In this document: one piece after another, positions 34,501 through 49,500 of the stretch
Position numbering within the stretch: the stretch's first letter is position 1
How the letters are laid out: each line of letters begins with the position of its first letter
Program-made: the position numbers and the translations under genes
Notes under the pieces: generated by a model
Databases searched by the model: none
Told to the model about the DNA's origin: nothing
What the model saw: the letters and a program-made list of their open reading frames with translations, nothing else
Assembly: GCA_019055375.1 (NCBI GenBank)
Contig: JAHQIW010006405.1
Coordinates: 23,417-87,416 of the forward strand
Length of the DNA: 64,000 nucleotides
Reading direction: 5' to 3'
From: Parelaphostrongylus tenuis
Taxonomy: Eukaryota > Nematoda > Chromadorea > Rhabditida > Metastrongylidae

Positions 34501-37500
34501 GCAGCACTGACTCGGTTTAGCGGGAGGCCACCGCGAGTCATTGTAGAGGCCAGATATGCATTCAATCACCTCAAACGAAGTCAAAAATCGAAGTCGAATG
34601 CATGGCGCATCCCTCAGGGATTGATCAACGCCGAGAGCTTTATCCTTTATCCTTTATTGCAATTTTTCAAAATATTTATACATCATCTCAACTATATTGA
34701 ATATTTTCATTACCTCCTTACAAGGACAGGTGTCGACAAAGTCCATAGCGATTGGTGATGATGTAAATACTGGTACTCCTGCATGTGTTTCACCGTCTGA
34801 ATGCGTAGTTCCGTCGTGCATAGAGCGGATGAAGAATCTGATCCAGGAAAAGGAACGACTGCATGGACAGGTTCCGTATTATTTAAGCTCTTAGTGATTT
34901 TTAACAGATTTTATCATTTCAATACATTGATTATCTAGAAATTTCCACGAAGATTTGCGCACAACACAGAGAACATATCACTTTACTTTTCTTCAATTTT
35001 TTATTGTATTGACGTACCCTGTTGCTATTGCATATCCCAAGCGCGCAGGGTGTAGGTATTATTCATAAGCGAGATGTCTTACATATTTTTACAAAAAATT
35101 GGGTACGTAATTCGTTCATCTTAAAGGAATTGATGATGAATATTTGAAGTCGATTCAATTATCATCCTTTTTTGTTTTCACATTTTAGAAAGTAATGTAA
35201 AGTCCAGCTTTATCTTCATTACAACTGTCAGTGAAAAAGGTAATGATGAGCTCAACGAAATATCATTGTCAGTAATTTTTGCTGTCGTCCAAATCAAGGT
35301 AAAATTATTCTACAAGTACAACATGCGTATTTCAGAACGAATCAAGCAATGTACGAATTCATGAACTTGAGGACGACGTCACGTCATTACGACATGATTT
35401 AGAAGCTGTAGAAGATCATCGGTATCCTTTTGTTTGAGCATACATATGTCCATATATAAGTGTATTCATGTATATACATACGTATATATATATATATACA
35501 TATATATGTATATATATATACATATATATGAAAAGGATAGAGCTCTCGGCGTTGATCAATCCCTGAGGGATGCGTTATGTATTCGACTTCAATTTTCAAC
35601 TTCGTTTGAGGTGATTGAATGCATATCTGGCCTTTACAATGACTCGCGTTGGCCTCTCGCTGAACCGAGTCAGTGCTGATTATCCTCCCAAACAAGTCTG
35701 AAACCTGTCTGGTACCAATTTACCGACCCCGGAGGGCTTGGTGAGCCATGAGCGCGAGATCGAACCATTGACCTCGTGTGCTATGCAGAGCACCTCGAAC
35801 CACTACGCCACATGCGCTCTACACATAGTGTATATATACATATGCATATACATATATATACCTGTACTTTCGACAGCTTTTTTTTAGACACGATCAAAAC
35901 GATGTAATCTGATGAGGATATAACATGTTTTGAGACGTTAGGTCTAGTGCTATATAGGCGCCTGTTTCATCCTCTTGGGACTCATCAGTAGCACCCTCCA
36001 TTGCTTCAGCCGATCCCCTGAGGCTAAATACTACTCTATAAAGGAATCGACGCCGAGTTATAAATCACACCAAGTCAGATGATGGAATTACCTGACATTG
36101 TGGTAACCGGCAGTTGAGCTTGTGGCTTTTACAACGAATCATTCCTCTACTTTCGACCCTTTTTTGATAGACCTGCTCAAAACGATATAATCTTATAAGA
36201 ATATAACGTATTTTGAGCCCTTAGGTTCTAGTGCTATACAGGCTATAAATGTATACATAATATGTATACATATACATGTGTATAAACATATACAGGGGCG
36301 CATGTGGCGCAGTGGTCAAAGGCGCTCTGTGTCGTGCGCAAGGTTTAGTTCGATCTCGCGCTCATGGTTCAACAAGCCATCTGTCTGTCGGGTCAGTAAA
36401 TTGGTACCAGGCCGGTCTCAGATTTGTTGGGGAGTATAAGCAGCACTGACTCGATACAGCGGTAGGCTACGGCGAGTCATTGCAGAAGCCAGATGTGCAT
36501 TAAGTTACCACAAGCAAAGGTAATAATTGAGCACGAGTGCATGGCGCATACCTCAGGGATTGATCAACACCAAGAGCTTTATCCTATATCCTATGTGCAT
36601 ATATATATATGCACATGTATGCATAAATGTTAATTTATGATAGGATTCTTGTTAGCAACATATTCAGTGATCGCCTCAAACATCAATTGGAAGTTGCGAC
36701 AAAGGAGCGCGATTCGAAGGCGGCAGAAGTTGCTGCATGCAATATCGTCATAGCTAGGCATCAGGTTAGCCCATCTAATAGAGAAATTTCCCAATAATCG
36801 GTTTTTGAAATGTGGAATTCATTTTGTTTTGGCGATGTGATTGGGGCGCCTTGGCCGAGTGGTTGTGACAGTTGGTCACGGCTTGCATGGAGCCGAGCTC
36901 CACCCCCACTTCTCTGCGGTGGTCAACAACAACATCCTATTGAACGCCACAGCAATATTATCCTCGAGATTGCAAGGAGGCTTGCTCAATCAGTATTCTA
37001 CGCTGTTCAAGAAGAAAAGCAACAAATTGAACCCTTGAAGTTCTGGGTTCCGCACAGTGAAAAAAAAAACTATATGTTTACAAAGACCCATATCGCAAAA
37101 ACAACTGCACAATCTCATTCTGTGCTTATGAATACGAAAAAAAATTGATTATATATGTCAATGTTAAGTCAAAGATGAATAAAAAATATCTGTGCGCTTA
37201 AAAGATGTCTATTTTCATTTTGTTTTACTTTATCTGGTCCGTTTCAAATTTTTTTCTTCTCTGCGCGAACGTCGTAGATTACTGGTCGAGCACGGGTGTA
37301 TTTTCGTTGTCGGAAAGGGTTTTTTAAGGGGTCTTTTTTGTGGGATGAGGATTTTTTAATTGAACTGTTGGTCATTGTTCCAAAGTTTAAATCATTGTGA
37401 ATCTGGAAATAAATTTTTTTTGAATACCTTTTTATGGCTCTGTAATATTGAAAATTAATTGCCTCACACGCGCCTCGCGCTCTTCTTGCTATCACATTTA

Positions 37501-40500
37501 TGTTTCGCTGCATGCACGAAAAGCAAATGACAATGTAGAGGAAATCTTCGAGTGACAGGGTCATACCGTTTTGTCTGGAGTTTCTGCTAAAGCGGAGAAA
37601 AATCTTGAATTCAATGAGAAGAATCGCACTGCACGTGTGAGTCGTGTTATTGGTCCCACACCTACCGCACAACCGAGCCTAAAAGCAGTGCGGGACATGT
37701 TTGAAGTCCAATCTCATCTTCCCCGCTACAATGTGGCATAGTGGTTTTTCAACACACGAGCACTCCTTCGGAATCGACGAGACTTATGCTATCTAGTGGG
37801 TACTAGTAGTTCGTCGAATAAACTTTGTCTTATGAAAAATACTCGTGTGTGAAATACGATTCCATTTTCCCGTTATAGGGCTGAAAGGAGACCTTTTATA
37901 AAAAAAATATTAAATTTTTTGAGATTTACGCTTTTAATGGTATGTAGTGGTTTGAGGACAAAGCTCTATCTAGCAAAATCTAAACGCGACAGCGTGCTAC
38001 GTCTGTGAAACAGAATTTTATTTCCATTACTTCGGCTTTGTAGGAAGGCTTTTTTGAAAAGCAAGTACATTTTTGGATTCACAGTGATTTAGACTTTTGA
38101 GTAGTTATTGAAAATTTAAGAAAAGCTATTTGTTTAGTGAAAAAGATTTCTTTAAAACCCTTTTCAATAATGGGATTGTAATGACCATGTCTCCTTGCAA
38201 TCTCATGGATCGCCTGGCCATGACATTCCATATGGCATACGTTATTGACTGCTGGAGAGTGTTGAGGAGTGGGGATCAGCTCCGCGCCGCGCCGGGACAA
38301 ACATCACGACCACTCGGCCAGCTCCTCTCCCTCCTCTATCTGTAGAATGTTAGATCTTGTTTGGTTGTAGGGTGAGAAGGAAACTATGCAAAAAGCGATT
38401 GCATATATGGAAGAACGAATGCAAGTCTATCAAAGTACACTGATGGAGCATGACATTGTTGTGACTGATGAGAACAGTGCCGAATGGCGTAAAGGATTCG
38501 TCGACCCGAGGTGTAATATTCTTTCCAATATGAATGGGAATGAGGATATTAAAAGTCCGCGCTAGCCTTTACGATTCAGAAATTTCAGATATAGTGTTAT
38601 GGTTTCGAAGCGATCACAAACAATTCTTACTGCTGATTCGCTTTCACAACATGAGAATGAGTTTGCGTTGACGAAAAAGAAACTCGCAGTGAGTTCATTA
38701 GTCATTTATAGTAATCATGGGAGAGTGTCTTATGTCTGAGCGAGTCTACTCGAGGATTGTGATCGTGTCATAGCTGCGCGAATCTTCGAATTTGAGTGAT
38801 CAAACCGTTATTCATATATAGGATGTAAGTTGGAAGCCAAAAAGCGAAATCAGTAAGCTAATAATAATAGGTTGGGGAAAGAAGTTCTGAGAAAATGCTT
38901 GTAACTTTTTTTGGAAGCCGGCCATTTTTTGTATTTTTGGGCTCATTTGAATGCCCGCCTCCCGCATTTATTGATCTATAGTTTACTCACTTATTAACCA
39001 CCTGTACACCGTACTTTTGCCAACTGTGTCTGCTCCAAACCAGATTGATGTGTTCACTTGCCATCGTTGCATTTGAACTCAACAGCCATTCTTGCATCAT
39101 CAACAACCTAATTTGCTATCCTGTTAACTCCATCCTAAAAAAAAGTAGATAAATTGTATACCAATCAACGCCGGGCGAAGATGGGCTTTTAAATGAGCCC
39201 AGAAACACAAAAAAAAATGGCCGACACTTCAGAAAAGTTACAGCATTTTCTCAGAACTTTTCTCCAACTTATTATATCTTACTGTTGTGGGCTTGACTCT
39301 TTTCAGACCAATGTTTCAAACGAAAGCAGATGTCAATATTCAAAAAGATTGCAAAGCGCTTGTCAATCATTGTTTCTTATGAGTATTATGCTTGTAACAT
39401 ACATAGACATTACATATCACCTTCTAGCCTTTTGCGAAGTAATACCGAAAATTCAGAATTCCAGAAACTACACGCGGAATTCACATCAAGTCGTAGCGAC
39501 CTTCATGAGCGATTTAAGGAAATCGAGAAAATCTTGTTCACGAAAACTCAAGTCGTCGACACTTTGTCACGACAACTTGAGGAAACGTGTCGTGGTCAAC
39601 GTCAGCAAATTGACGCACATCAGGAAGAGCGAGAATCTTACAAAAAGTTAGTTTTCAAGAAGAACCTTTAGAACAAAAAAAATTGCTTGTTTCGTTGTAG
39701 AAAACTGGAGGAAATTTCAAGTGTAGCCGAAAAAGTGCCCGTTCTGGAGACACAAGTCGAGCAACTGTTAAAGGCAAGTCAAAGTAGTATCTTACCTCAT
39801 AGTTATTCGCTTGAGACTGGTTCAAGGTGTGTCGAGGAAAGTTGAGCAGGTGTGATGAAGAAGTCTAAACATCATTTCAGAACCACATGTTCGAGCTTGT
39901 AGTTTTTAAAAACCAGAATTGCTTATATGATAACTAGCTTTAGAGCTAGTTAGTCAGATTCTGGTGAATGGGTTTATCGTCAACAGTCATCCCAGGTAGA
40001 TGGAAATAGTGGTTGTCTCCTAAAGACTGGCAACAAATTACTGTCGAATCCCACTACATTCACTAGTGATACCATCACGAAAGAAACATCAGCTGGCCAT
40101 GTTTTGCTTCAGTATGGCCTGTTTAGATTAGTGAGGCTCACTGCAGGTTTATGGGTCCGTAGTTGTTCATAATTCACTTTACAGCCAACTTTCTAAGCAT
40201 AGATGCTATACACAATCACTTATACTGGTCGTCTTAGGAAAAATGCGAGTTTGATATTCGTTTTTCCACCCAACGTGAAGAAATGGAACACGCTTTGGAA
40301 GAAGCACTAACGGAAGCATTAGGGAAGTATAAGGAACAGAATGAGTACTGGCAAAGTAAGCATGATGAGCTAAAGCAGTGCTTGGAACGAGCAAAGGTCA
40401 GTTCACTTATAATATTGATGCTCATATATCTCTCCACAGAAGAACTATTTTCATAGGGACGTTGTCCAACTTGCTGATGTTATTTGAAAACTTTTGGAAA

Positions 40501-43500
40501 TATTAAATGCCCAAAAAGTAGAGGAGGAGAAAAACGCAATTACTGACACCATGGAAAGCACTTAACAGTCGAATTGTATTGTAAATAACATGGAATGTTT
40601 TTCTCAATCTTCAGTAGCTTTTGTTTTTGTTCGAAGTGTATCACCTTTTGTCCCGTTTATCGTCGAGTGACTCGAGCGTGTACCAGCAACTCTTCCATTT
40701 TTGCCTATCACGTGCAAGAGTAGCCCAGTGGGTCCTCCTCGCTCTAGCAATTCGCTGTGCATCATATCTTTCTTCTATCGCTTTCGTGAAGAAATTGGAC
40801 CAACGGGTCGGTGGGTCTTCCTGTAGAGCGCTTGATGTCCCGAAGAATCCAGTCGGTATCGGCTCTCGTCCAGCGGTTGCCGTTGAAGCGCATCACGTGT
40901 CCGGCCCACCTTATTTTCGATATCCAGGCGTGAAGAACGGCGTCTTTGATCTGCGATCTTTGACGTAGGTCGGAACTTCGGATCCTTCTCTCATTTGCGA
41001 GATACGGGATACTCTTAGCATCGACCTCTTGATTGCGCGTTCAATAACGCTAAGTGACCTTTCATCCTGCATACGGAGCGACCAAGTTTTCTGCTGCATA
41101 CGTTAGGGCAGGGATAATTGTCGAGTCGAAAAGGTGGGCACGGAGTAGAATGTTCTCTGTCCTCATCACCACATCTTCGATGCTCTTATATGTTCCCCAA
41201 GTCGCTCGTTTCCTCCTGCTCGACTCTGGAGCTAGGTCGTTCATCATATTGATTTCACGACCTAAATTTTCCATATGTATTCCAGAAAATAGTTGAATCT
41301 TCCAAATTATAATACGTTAGTGTTTGTTATCGTTCTTATAGCAGTTTCATGATTGTTATAACCATGTATCCAAGAATACTGAGTGGTGAAATAAAAGGGT
41401 TTTTGTTAATAACATTTCCAGTAGCTGTTTGTTCAACTAGTTTCAATGCCGATATATGACTCGTCGACCAAACTCGTTCGCGAGTGATTGCTGACCGCTC
41501 CGATACCTAATATATCAAATCAGCAGAGATAGCACAGAGACGGCCTCGGTGATGTTGTAGTAACACACGTTCTCAGTTTGGGTGAAACACGGGTTCAACT
41601 CCCGATTGAGGTTCGAAATTTTGTGTATCGCACGGTATCTCCCTAAACAAATTTGCTTTCATGCCTTCAGAATTCTGGGTCACCTATTTCAAACTTTCAA
41701 GCTTTATATTCATTATTGCACTATTAGTACGTAATTTAGGCTGAGATCGCTCAGCATGTCAAAGAGAAGGAGGATATAAAACTAAAAGCGAAGCTGGAAC
41801 GAGCAGATCTTGAAAATCGTCTCGCCAGCAGCGTCGATCATGTTGCGATGCTCGCTAGCCTGGTTCGTCATTTCTCATTTTTAGTTCAGTGTAATGTTGA
41901 GCAAAAAGCAAAAAGTTGTCATAAATCTGGGCAGAGAGTGGTGGCCACATATGGTAAGGCCAGATGAAGCAGATTAACATGGGAACTAGGTAGAAAGTCC
42001 GCCAATTTTTTTCCCATTCATTTGATTTGCAGAGCGTCATTGTGAGAAAATTAGTTCTTGAATCAGCTGATACCGGTCAGTTCGAATAACGTAAAAAATT
42101 GCGTCATGTTTATCAGATCATCAAAAACACGTAATAAGTCGATAGTGTCGCCGCTGAGCTGAGTCTCCTAAATTTATTACGTTTAAGAATTGTCAGGCGA
42201 TCACACTTGCATGCCTGAATTGTCCATAAGGTGATATTGAGTTAAGGCGACTCTGAATTGGATTCAGTCCGCTGCAATCCATTCTTCTGTATCGTTATCC
42301 ATGTAGTTGATCCGTTACGTAGTGATTACATCTGTGAACATCACGTTATCTCCATTAGGTCACAAAGGTAGGATATTCTTCGTAAGTTTGATTCGTGTAG
42401 ATCGACTGAATGTAGTGTGCCATTTATATTTCAAATGATCTTGATGAGAGGCGCTTTGAGCCATAATATGATTGAGGTGCCCTTTGTGACAGATTTATAG
42501 CTGCGCGCTGAGATGATGAATGGAGTAGGTAAGTGGAATGTCATTTCAACGATGACTTCATCAAAATGTCCGAAAACGATCCGTTGTTTTCTACAGTTTT
42601 GTTGTTCACTGTGTTCATTGTATACCTTGAGAGCAGACATAGTGTAATCTCTATGGACGGGAAATGTCGACCTCGAATTGTTGTTCATCTTTTCATGACT
42701 TTTCCATAAACTGTGTAATATTTTTCATTTATTCTCAACGTTGAACTCCTCTCCGTATAATTAACGATTTTTTTTTTGCTTTTCAATTCTTTTTTAATGT
42801 TCATTTTCTCGGGAACTTTCACAACGTTCACAACGAATTCTTCCGTATGCATCCGTGACCAGCTTCGCCTTTTGAATTCAACTATCTCGCGACAAAACTA
42901 GTTTTTGCTATTTGGCGAAAATTATTTTGGTACGTCGGATCTCTATAAATTTATGGGAGAGACATTGCTGGAACTATTCTTACGTGAATTTCTCACATAG
43001 CGTCGTTCCATAGTAAACACTTTCGCGTGAAGTTGAAGGCATAGGTGTTACAATGAAGTTAGTGGAGTGGCCGATGTGACGCTCATAGGTGTCATATGAT
43101 TTCCAATAATGCACACAAGTTAGTCCTTAGACTTTTCATAATCAATTGGGAGCTTATCCAGCGCAAATGGTCTGGCGGGTGCCGTCCATGGAAGAATGTC
43201 TCATCGATAATCTTTAACTTCCCACTTTCGGCAAAAAACTCTTGCTGTTCAAGAAAGAGAGTATGGGTCCAAAGAGAGTGCCCATTGAAGATATCATAAA
43301 TGCCTAAGTCTCAATGACCTGAAATTTCATTATAAACTTCATCATTTTATGGCGACATCGTCTTATTAACCCATCCGGGACCACAGTTGAAATTCTGGCA
43401 GCGCGATTCGCAGCTAGCGGGATCAGAAAAAAAATCCATAGAACATTATAAAACAAAAAACCGAAGAATTCCAGAAACTTATTTGTCAATCCAATATCAC

Positions 43501-46500
43501 ATTATTGCAGCACGCCGCACTGGCTGCGCGATCCCGTCACTTGCGGCTCGGGAATTCAACGTGGTTCCCAACGGGATAAGCCATCGTAGTTCCCAACAAC
43601 GTACTTCTAACGGATTTGGTCTACTAAGTACATATCAGCAGCAAACCCAAACGCGTTGTCTGCAATCGCATTTGTATAATATGAAGATTGTTCTTTTCGC
43701 TCATTTTCACCAGTGGTGTGATGTGACAAATATACATCTAAGAATGTTGAACAGCGTGCAAAACATTCAACATCAGACGGGAAAATAGAGAATTCTTCAT
43801 GTTATACATATCCAATAGGTGTTATCGTAATTGAGTTCAATACTAGTATGTGCTTATGACATCAAGCCCATCAAAGGTTGGTAGCTGTTACTACAATATT
43901 TATTGAGGAAAGAGTGTTAGCAGAGCGGTGGCAAAGGTGGGAGCACGTCCCGCAGTATGGGTGAAACGCGGAAAAAACTTCAACCTAATGTCAACTGTTT
44001 TGCATAACGCTCAGCATTCTTATTTTCATAACAACATACCACTACAAGAGCAGTAAAAATCAAGGATTTTCTTTATTAACCGAAATTGGTCTTTCGATGT
44101 CTCTGTTTGAGCTTAGTGATTATTAATTAAATCGAATAACTCGACTTTAGGTGATTGTGTCTGGGTTTCTGATTAAGAAGTTGCAGATGAATAAACCTTG
44201 TCGTGATGTTGAATGCGAAGCACGTCCGAGGAACGTTAGCAAATATGTCGCATGTAGACCGAACACGAGAAGCAAATCGACAGTTATCACGAAGGTTAGA
44301 TTATCAAACTTAGAACTTGGCTTAGCAGTATAATATTCGGTTCTTTCCTGTTATCTAGGATAAATGTAGGAGCGACCTCTTTTGCTAGGCAAGAACTCTT
44401 CGAAGAGTGCTAGTAATCGTTCAAAAGCCTTAATCTCTACTGTGCTACGTGGCCGTTTTTTGGAAAAGCCTTTTTATAATGCTGTAGCAGAGCTAAAACA
44501 TTTGTATTTCACATACGACTATTTCTTGCAGGACAGAACTGCTTCTTGAAATTACGAGTAACCGTTCCATAGCGTAAGTTTCGACGATTCCAACGCTGCG
44601 CTTATTGCCTAGAAAAACCGTTTAACTATAGTGTAGCAGTGAAAATAAAGTCGAGTTTTACATACGTGGTGTTTTGCTTGTCGGCTAGTGTATGTTGGGT
44701 ATGTTGCTGAACGTGGCTCGATACGGCGATCTACGATCGATTTATCGGACGCGCTGGCGCGTTACACATGTGGCATACAATTTTCTCTAATAAATTTGGG
44801 ATTTTTTTCTCCGCTTTCCAAGAAACTTCAGAACGAATGACTCTGATACTACAAAATTTCTTCTACTCGTTCATGTGCTAAAATATAGTAGTACGTGACT
44901 TGTGTTAAACATAATCGTATTTCGCTGCTTTGCCGTTATAAAATTGTCTTCTCAAAAAACGGAGCGCGTAGCGCAGTAGCTAGAGATTTGGGCTTTCGAA
45001 TGATTATTAATACTCTTATGGAAAGTTCTTATTCAGCAATAGGGATCGTTTCTTAGTTGCCTTCGGAAAACAGAAAGGGACCAATATTACACAAATGATT
45101 CCAAGGTTTTTTGTATTACCTCATGTGTAGTTCTGGGTAAACTTCAACTGTTAGGATCCTATTACAGAAAATTAGCATCCAAAGATCCATTGCATCCATA
45201 TAATTTTTCATATTTGTGAGTACGTGTGGCACAGAGGTTAGAGGTGCCGTGCAACACTCTCGCACCCAAGGCTCACCGAGCTTTCCATTCCTCTGGGGTA
45301 GCCAAGTTGGTACCAAGCTTGTCTGCTCGGATAACAACATTGGTTTAGTATATATAGGGCATCATAGTCATTGTAAAATCCAAATATGCATTCAAATTTG
45401 GCACGGGCTTGATGAAGTCGAACGCGTGGCGCATCACTCAGGGATTGATCAAAGCCGAGAGTTTTTTTTTTATTTTCATGATCCATCTTTATATATGTGC
45501 GTATCCCAGCGCTTGTATTAAGTTCCTTGCTTAGCATTCGTCATCCATAAAGATATCAGAATACTTCACGTGTTGATTCCGGTGCTGTTTGTGGATTCTG
45601 TCTTCCTTATGAATTTCGTAAAATGTGGAAGAGACAGACGGTCGAACTAGCACCTGACTTTCTAATAACATGCATCACTACCACCGTGCTATCCCCAAGT
45701 ATCGTTAATTATGAAATTATCTTGCAATTCTTTTGTACTCCAAGCTCTGGTAGACATAGTGCTGATTCATTGTTTCTCTACACGGCTTTTTAGAAAACCA
45801 TGCATTGATACTTGTATGTCGTTGTAGGGCGACTTATTCGATGAAAATGAGGAGCGACTGAAATTGTGTCAAGGCGAGCTGGCGACGACCAGAAGACAAG
45901 TTCATGTTCTACAGCAGAAGTTGATCAGTTCCTTGCAAGATAAGGTTTGTTTTATCAGGGCCTTAGTGGCAATGGGAACTTGTAGTACGACAGTAGAGTT
46001 TTTCATTCCTCTAGGGTACTATCTTGTCACACATATCGACTTGCCATAACGAACATGTAGCACAGTAGTTAGAGATGGTCTGCAGGACACGTTATTGCCG
46101 CGATTCAGGCATCAGACTCACTAGACTTCGTTTCTGTGAGGTTGTTAAATAAGTGCAGGACGTGTCTCGGAGAATAGCAGCACTGACTTGATACATTAAT
46201 AGGTCATCGCAAGTCAATCTAAAGCTAGATGTACATCACTCACCTTTGAAGTAACCTTGATAAGGTTAAATGCATGGTGTATACTTCAGATATTAGCCAA
46301 CATCTAACACGTTGCCCTTTTTTCCTTTGTGTGCTTCGAAGAAAACTTCATTGCCCTTACCACCCATTTTGGTTCCAACAATTAGAATCCTTCATAACAA
46401 TCAATTCATTGATAGTGTTTAACATATCGCTTCAGATCCTTAGTGTATATTTAGTGAAAATCTTAAGGCGGAAAAGCGTTTGAAGGTTCGTCATCGTATT

Positions 46501-49500
46501 GCGAATATTGCTGATCGTGACTATGAGTACCAAATGGTCGACACAGACAAATTTGAAGCACTTCGAGCGAAAAATGATAAGCTGTGTGAGCAGGTGATCA
46601 ACGAATTACATGTCAGTCTCTCTTAAATTCACCGTGTAATTAAGATGCTCATATTACTAATGTAATTTAAATATTATGACTACAAGTGAATCTAATTACG
46701 TTTCCTTAGTTAGCGCATCTTGCTTAATTATTTGTCTCCTACGTTACTGTTACAGTTATTTCTGAAAAAAAGAACTTCTTCATTGGGTTCTTTCTGATTA
46801 GGAGATACAAATGAAAAATCGTTCTCGTTCGCTGGATAAGAACTTTTTATAGGAGTGTTAGTAACCAATCGAAAGCCGAGATTTGAGTCTACCGCCCCAC
46901 CTCACCGGTTTTTCAAAACACCCCTTTATAATGTTGTAACATTCAAAATAAAATTATGTTTCATAAAACCATGTGTTTTTTCTCTTATGTCGCTTATATT
47001 TCGCGGGACAAAATTCCTTCCTCAGAGTGCTAGTACTGAAACTTTAGTACAAGCTTTGAAGAACTCAAAACCGTATTTGCTATTTGAAAAGTTCTTTTGA
47101 TCTTTTGGTCTCCTCTGGTCTTTTGATTTGTGCTTCAAAACCCTGCAATCAGCTCTTTCTTTAGACTCCTAGTAATCATCTGATAGCGTAATGTTTTCTG
47201 ATACCAGCGATGTGCTTATGTTCTAGAAATGCGGTTTAGCGGGGAAAATGACATCGAGTTTTTCATTTTTCGCAATGCTTCTTAGCGACTATTCGACAGG
47301 ACGAGGGCCGTGGCAGGGGCGAGCGAGGCGGGACGATCCATATTTTGTTATTCAGTTGGGATTGTTTCCTCTGTTTCGAAATTCTTCATATAAACGATTG
47401 ACCACGTTACTACGAAAAGTTTTTCACACATTAATGTGCTTTTCGTGTTTCCAACGAATTATACGCGAAATAGAAATGAAGGCAAAAGGCTAGTGTGGAA
47501 CATGAATTTTGATTTGGACGCTGCAGCGTTATAAAAGGGTGTTTTTTCAAAGACCGGCGACGTGGATCTGTAGCCTCAAGTCTCAGTTTTCGAATGACTA
47601 CTAACCTCCTATAAGTTCCTCTCCAGCGAATGAGATCGGTTTATCGTTTATTCCCTCCTAATCAAAAAAAACCCTTTATTGTTGCGTTTTTAAATAGGTG
47701 GTAAAAGCGGCGAAGGAGAAAGCGGAACTTGTTCGTGATGAACGTGAGCGTATTCGACACCTTGTGAACGAGTTTGAGAACGTTCGTCGTGAATTGCATC
47801 AAGTTTGTAACATTCATCTGGAGCTCAAATTTTATCATAAATGCTTACTCCAAACGTTTTCTCGTTTTCAGGAAATGAATCGACATGAGTCCGAGAAGGC
47901 ATGGTTGAGATCTCGTATTAGGAATCTTGAAATTGACAATGAAGAACTACAACATAAGGTTGAGAATCGATCAGAGCAAAGCGGTAGCACAGTCACGGAT
48001 AGCATTCCAATAGCGTACGAAGATCTCAAACTGAAGAAGAAACCTTTTCATCAGTTAGATCTTAGGAAAACAGTATCCGAGCCAGAGATTTTCCTTGATA
48101 GTGACGAAGCCCCCCATTCAAGCGCCGAGAACATACAGCTCAAGAGGTTATTAAACTTGCTAACCTTATCTCGAAAATAACTGAGGAGTTTTCTTTTTGT
48201 TTTGCACTAAGTCCAATTAAGAAGAGCTCCACTAGAACTTTGAAGGATACCAATATCTTATTCTAGAGAACTTGATCTAGTTCGTAACTCGTTGCGCCAC
48301 ACAGCACAGGTTGCAGATAGATCTCATATATCACCAGAATTCGTCACTCTTGCCGATGACTTGAATGTCGTGAGTAATCTGTACTTCGTTCTACTCGAAC
48401 AAATTCGCTTGAAATCATTTTAAGGTAAAGTCTGATCTGGAAAATGTTCTCTCTTCCATGGACAGTGTGACGAAAAATGATACCACCATCGATCAAAATG
48501 TTTACTCTTCACCTTCGCTTACCCATAGTAAAAGTCCTGCTGAGGAAGACGAGTTGTTACAATCGGTAAGATGTTGCTCGTTACCTCCTTAATTAACCAC
48601 TTAATTCGATTGCTCGTTTTGAAATCGAAAGCAAAAAAGTTGCTAGCAATCATATTCAACAAATTACTCAAATTTGAATCTCTGTTGAAAATGGATAAAT
48701 TTTGCCTTGGGTCTTCGCATCATTTACTTTTTTTCACACAGTTGTTTCACATTTGAAATTAAACCTACAATTTTCCTGGTAAAGAAGAGGGAAGAAGTAG
48801 AACAGTTGTGATTATCTCAATAAGCTAACAATACTTAGCTCCGTTGTTTTATGAAAAGATGCTGATCAAACTGTAATACAAGATTAGTTTTACACGGCCC
48901 GATAAAGCTTGTTATATGGATTGCCATCATTCCCAAAGTTCCCCCAAATTTTGGGTTTAGCTACCGCTTCAAGACTTTTTGTTCATTCATGTTTGCCTTT
49001 GAATGGTGCCCAAGTCAATTCTCTCCGAATATCTGGGATATGATAGGCGTCCTATAGCTTCCTCGTCGCCCGATCAGCAGCTTTTGCGGATTCGGTTGAG
49101 CTCTTCCCAGAAAAGTATAGTACCGTTTTCGTGACTACGGAGAGGTGGGTTACTATGGTAGCTTTGGATGGGGTCGAGTATGGTCCTTGTACATATCGTA
49201 GAACGGGTTCCTTACCCATGTCCCACTATCCAAATTATATTGTCGCCTACTTAGATTTTATTTCATTACTTGTTAATTGCTCATTAATTTCGAGCGAATA
49301 TCATTTCTATAGATAATAATCTTCAAATTCTCATCAATCGTTAATGTTATATTGATTTCTTGTTCCAGAGTGTAGCTGAGTCTACCTGAATCTCTATCAA
49401 CGTTTTAGTGAGAGAAGGCATTTTTCCGTTATTATTATCAGAATCATCATTCTAGTAGAGACTTATCAGTGCGGCATGGTTTTCTAGGAAGAACTAACCT

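Noticed and set aside
37244..37672. 142-codon minus-strand frame
   Set aside because: It lies in a golgin intron, with AT-rich codons and no motif, poly(A) signal or splice context. Chance or repeat origin is likelier.
44525..44575. Possible golgin exon (GACAGAACTG to ATAGC before GTAAGT)
   Set aside because: The borders look good, but its phase does not connect to the next exon and the sequence belongs to an AT-rich repeat seen again near 47 kb.
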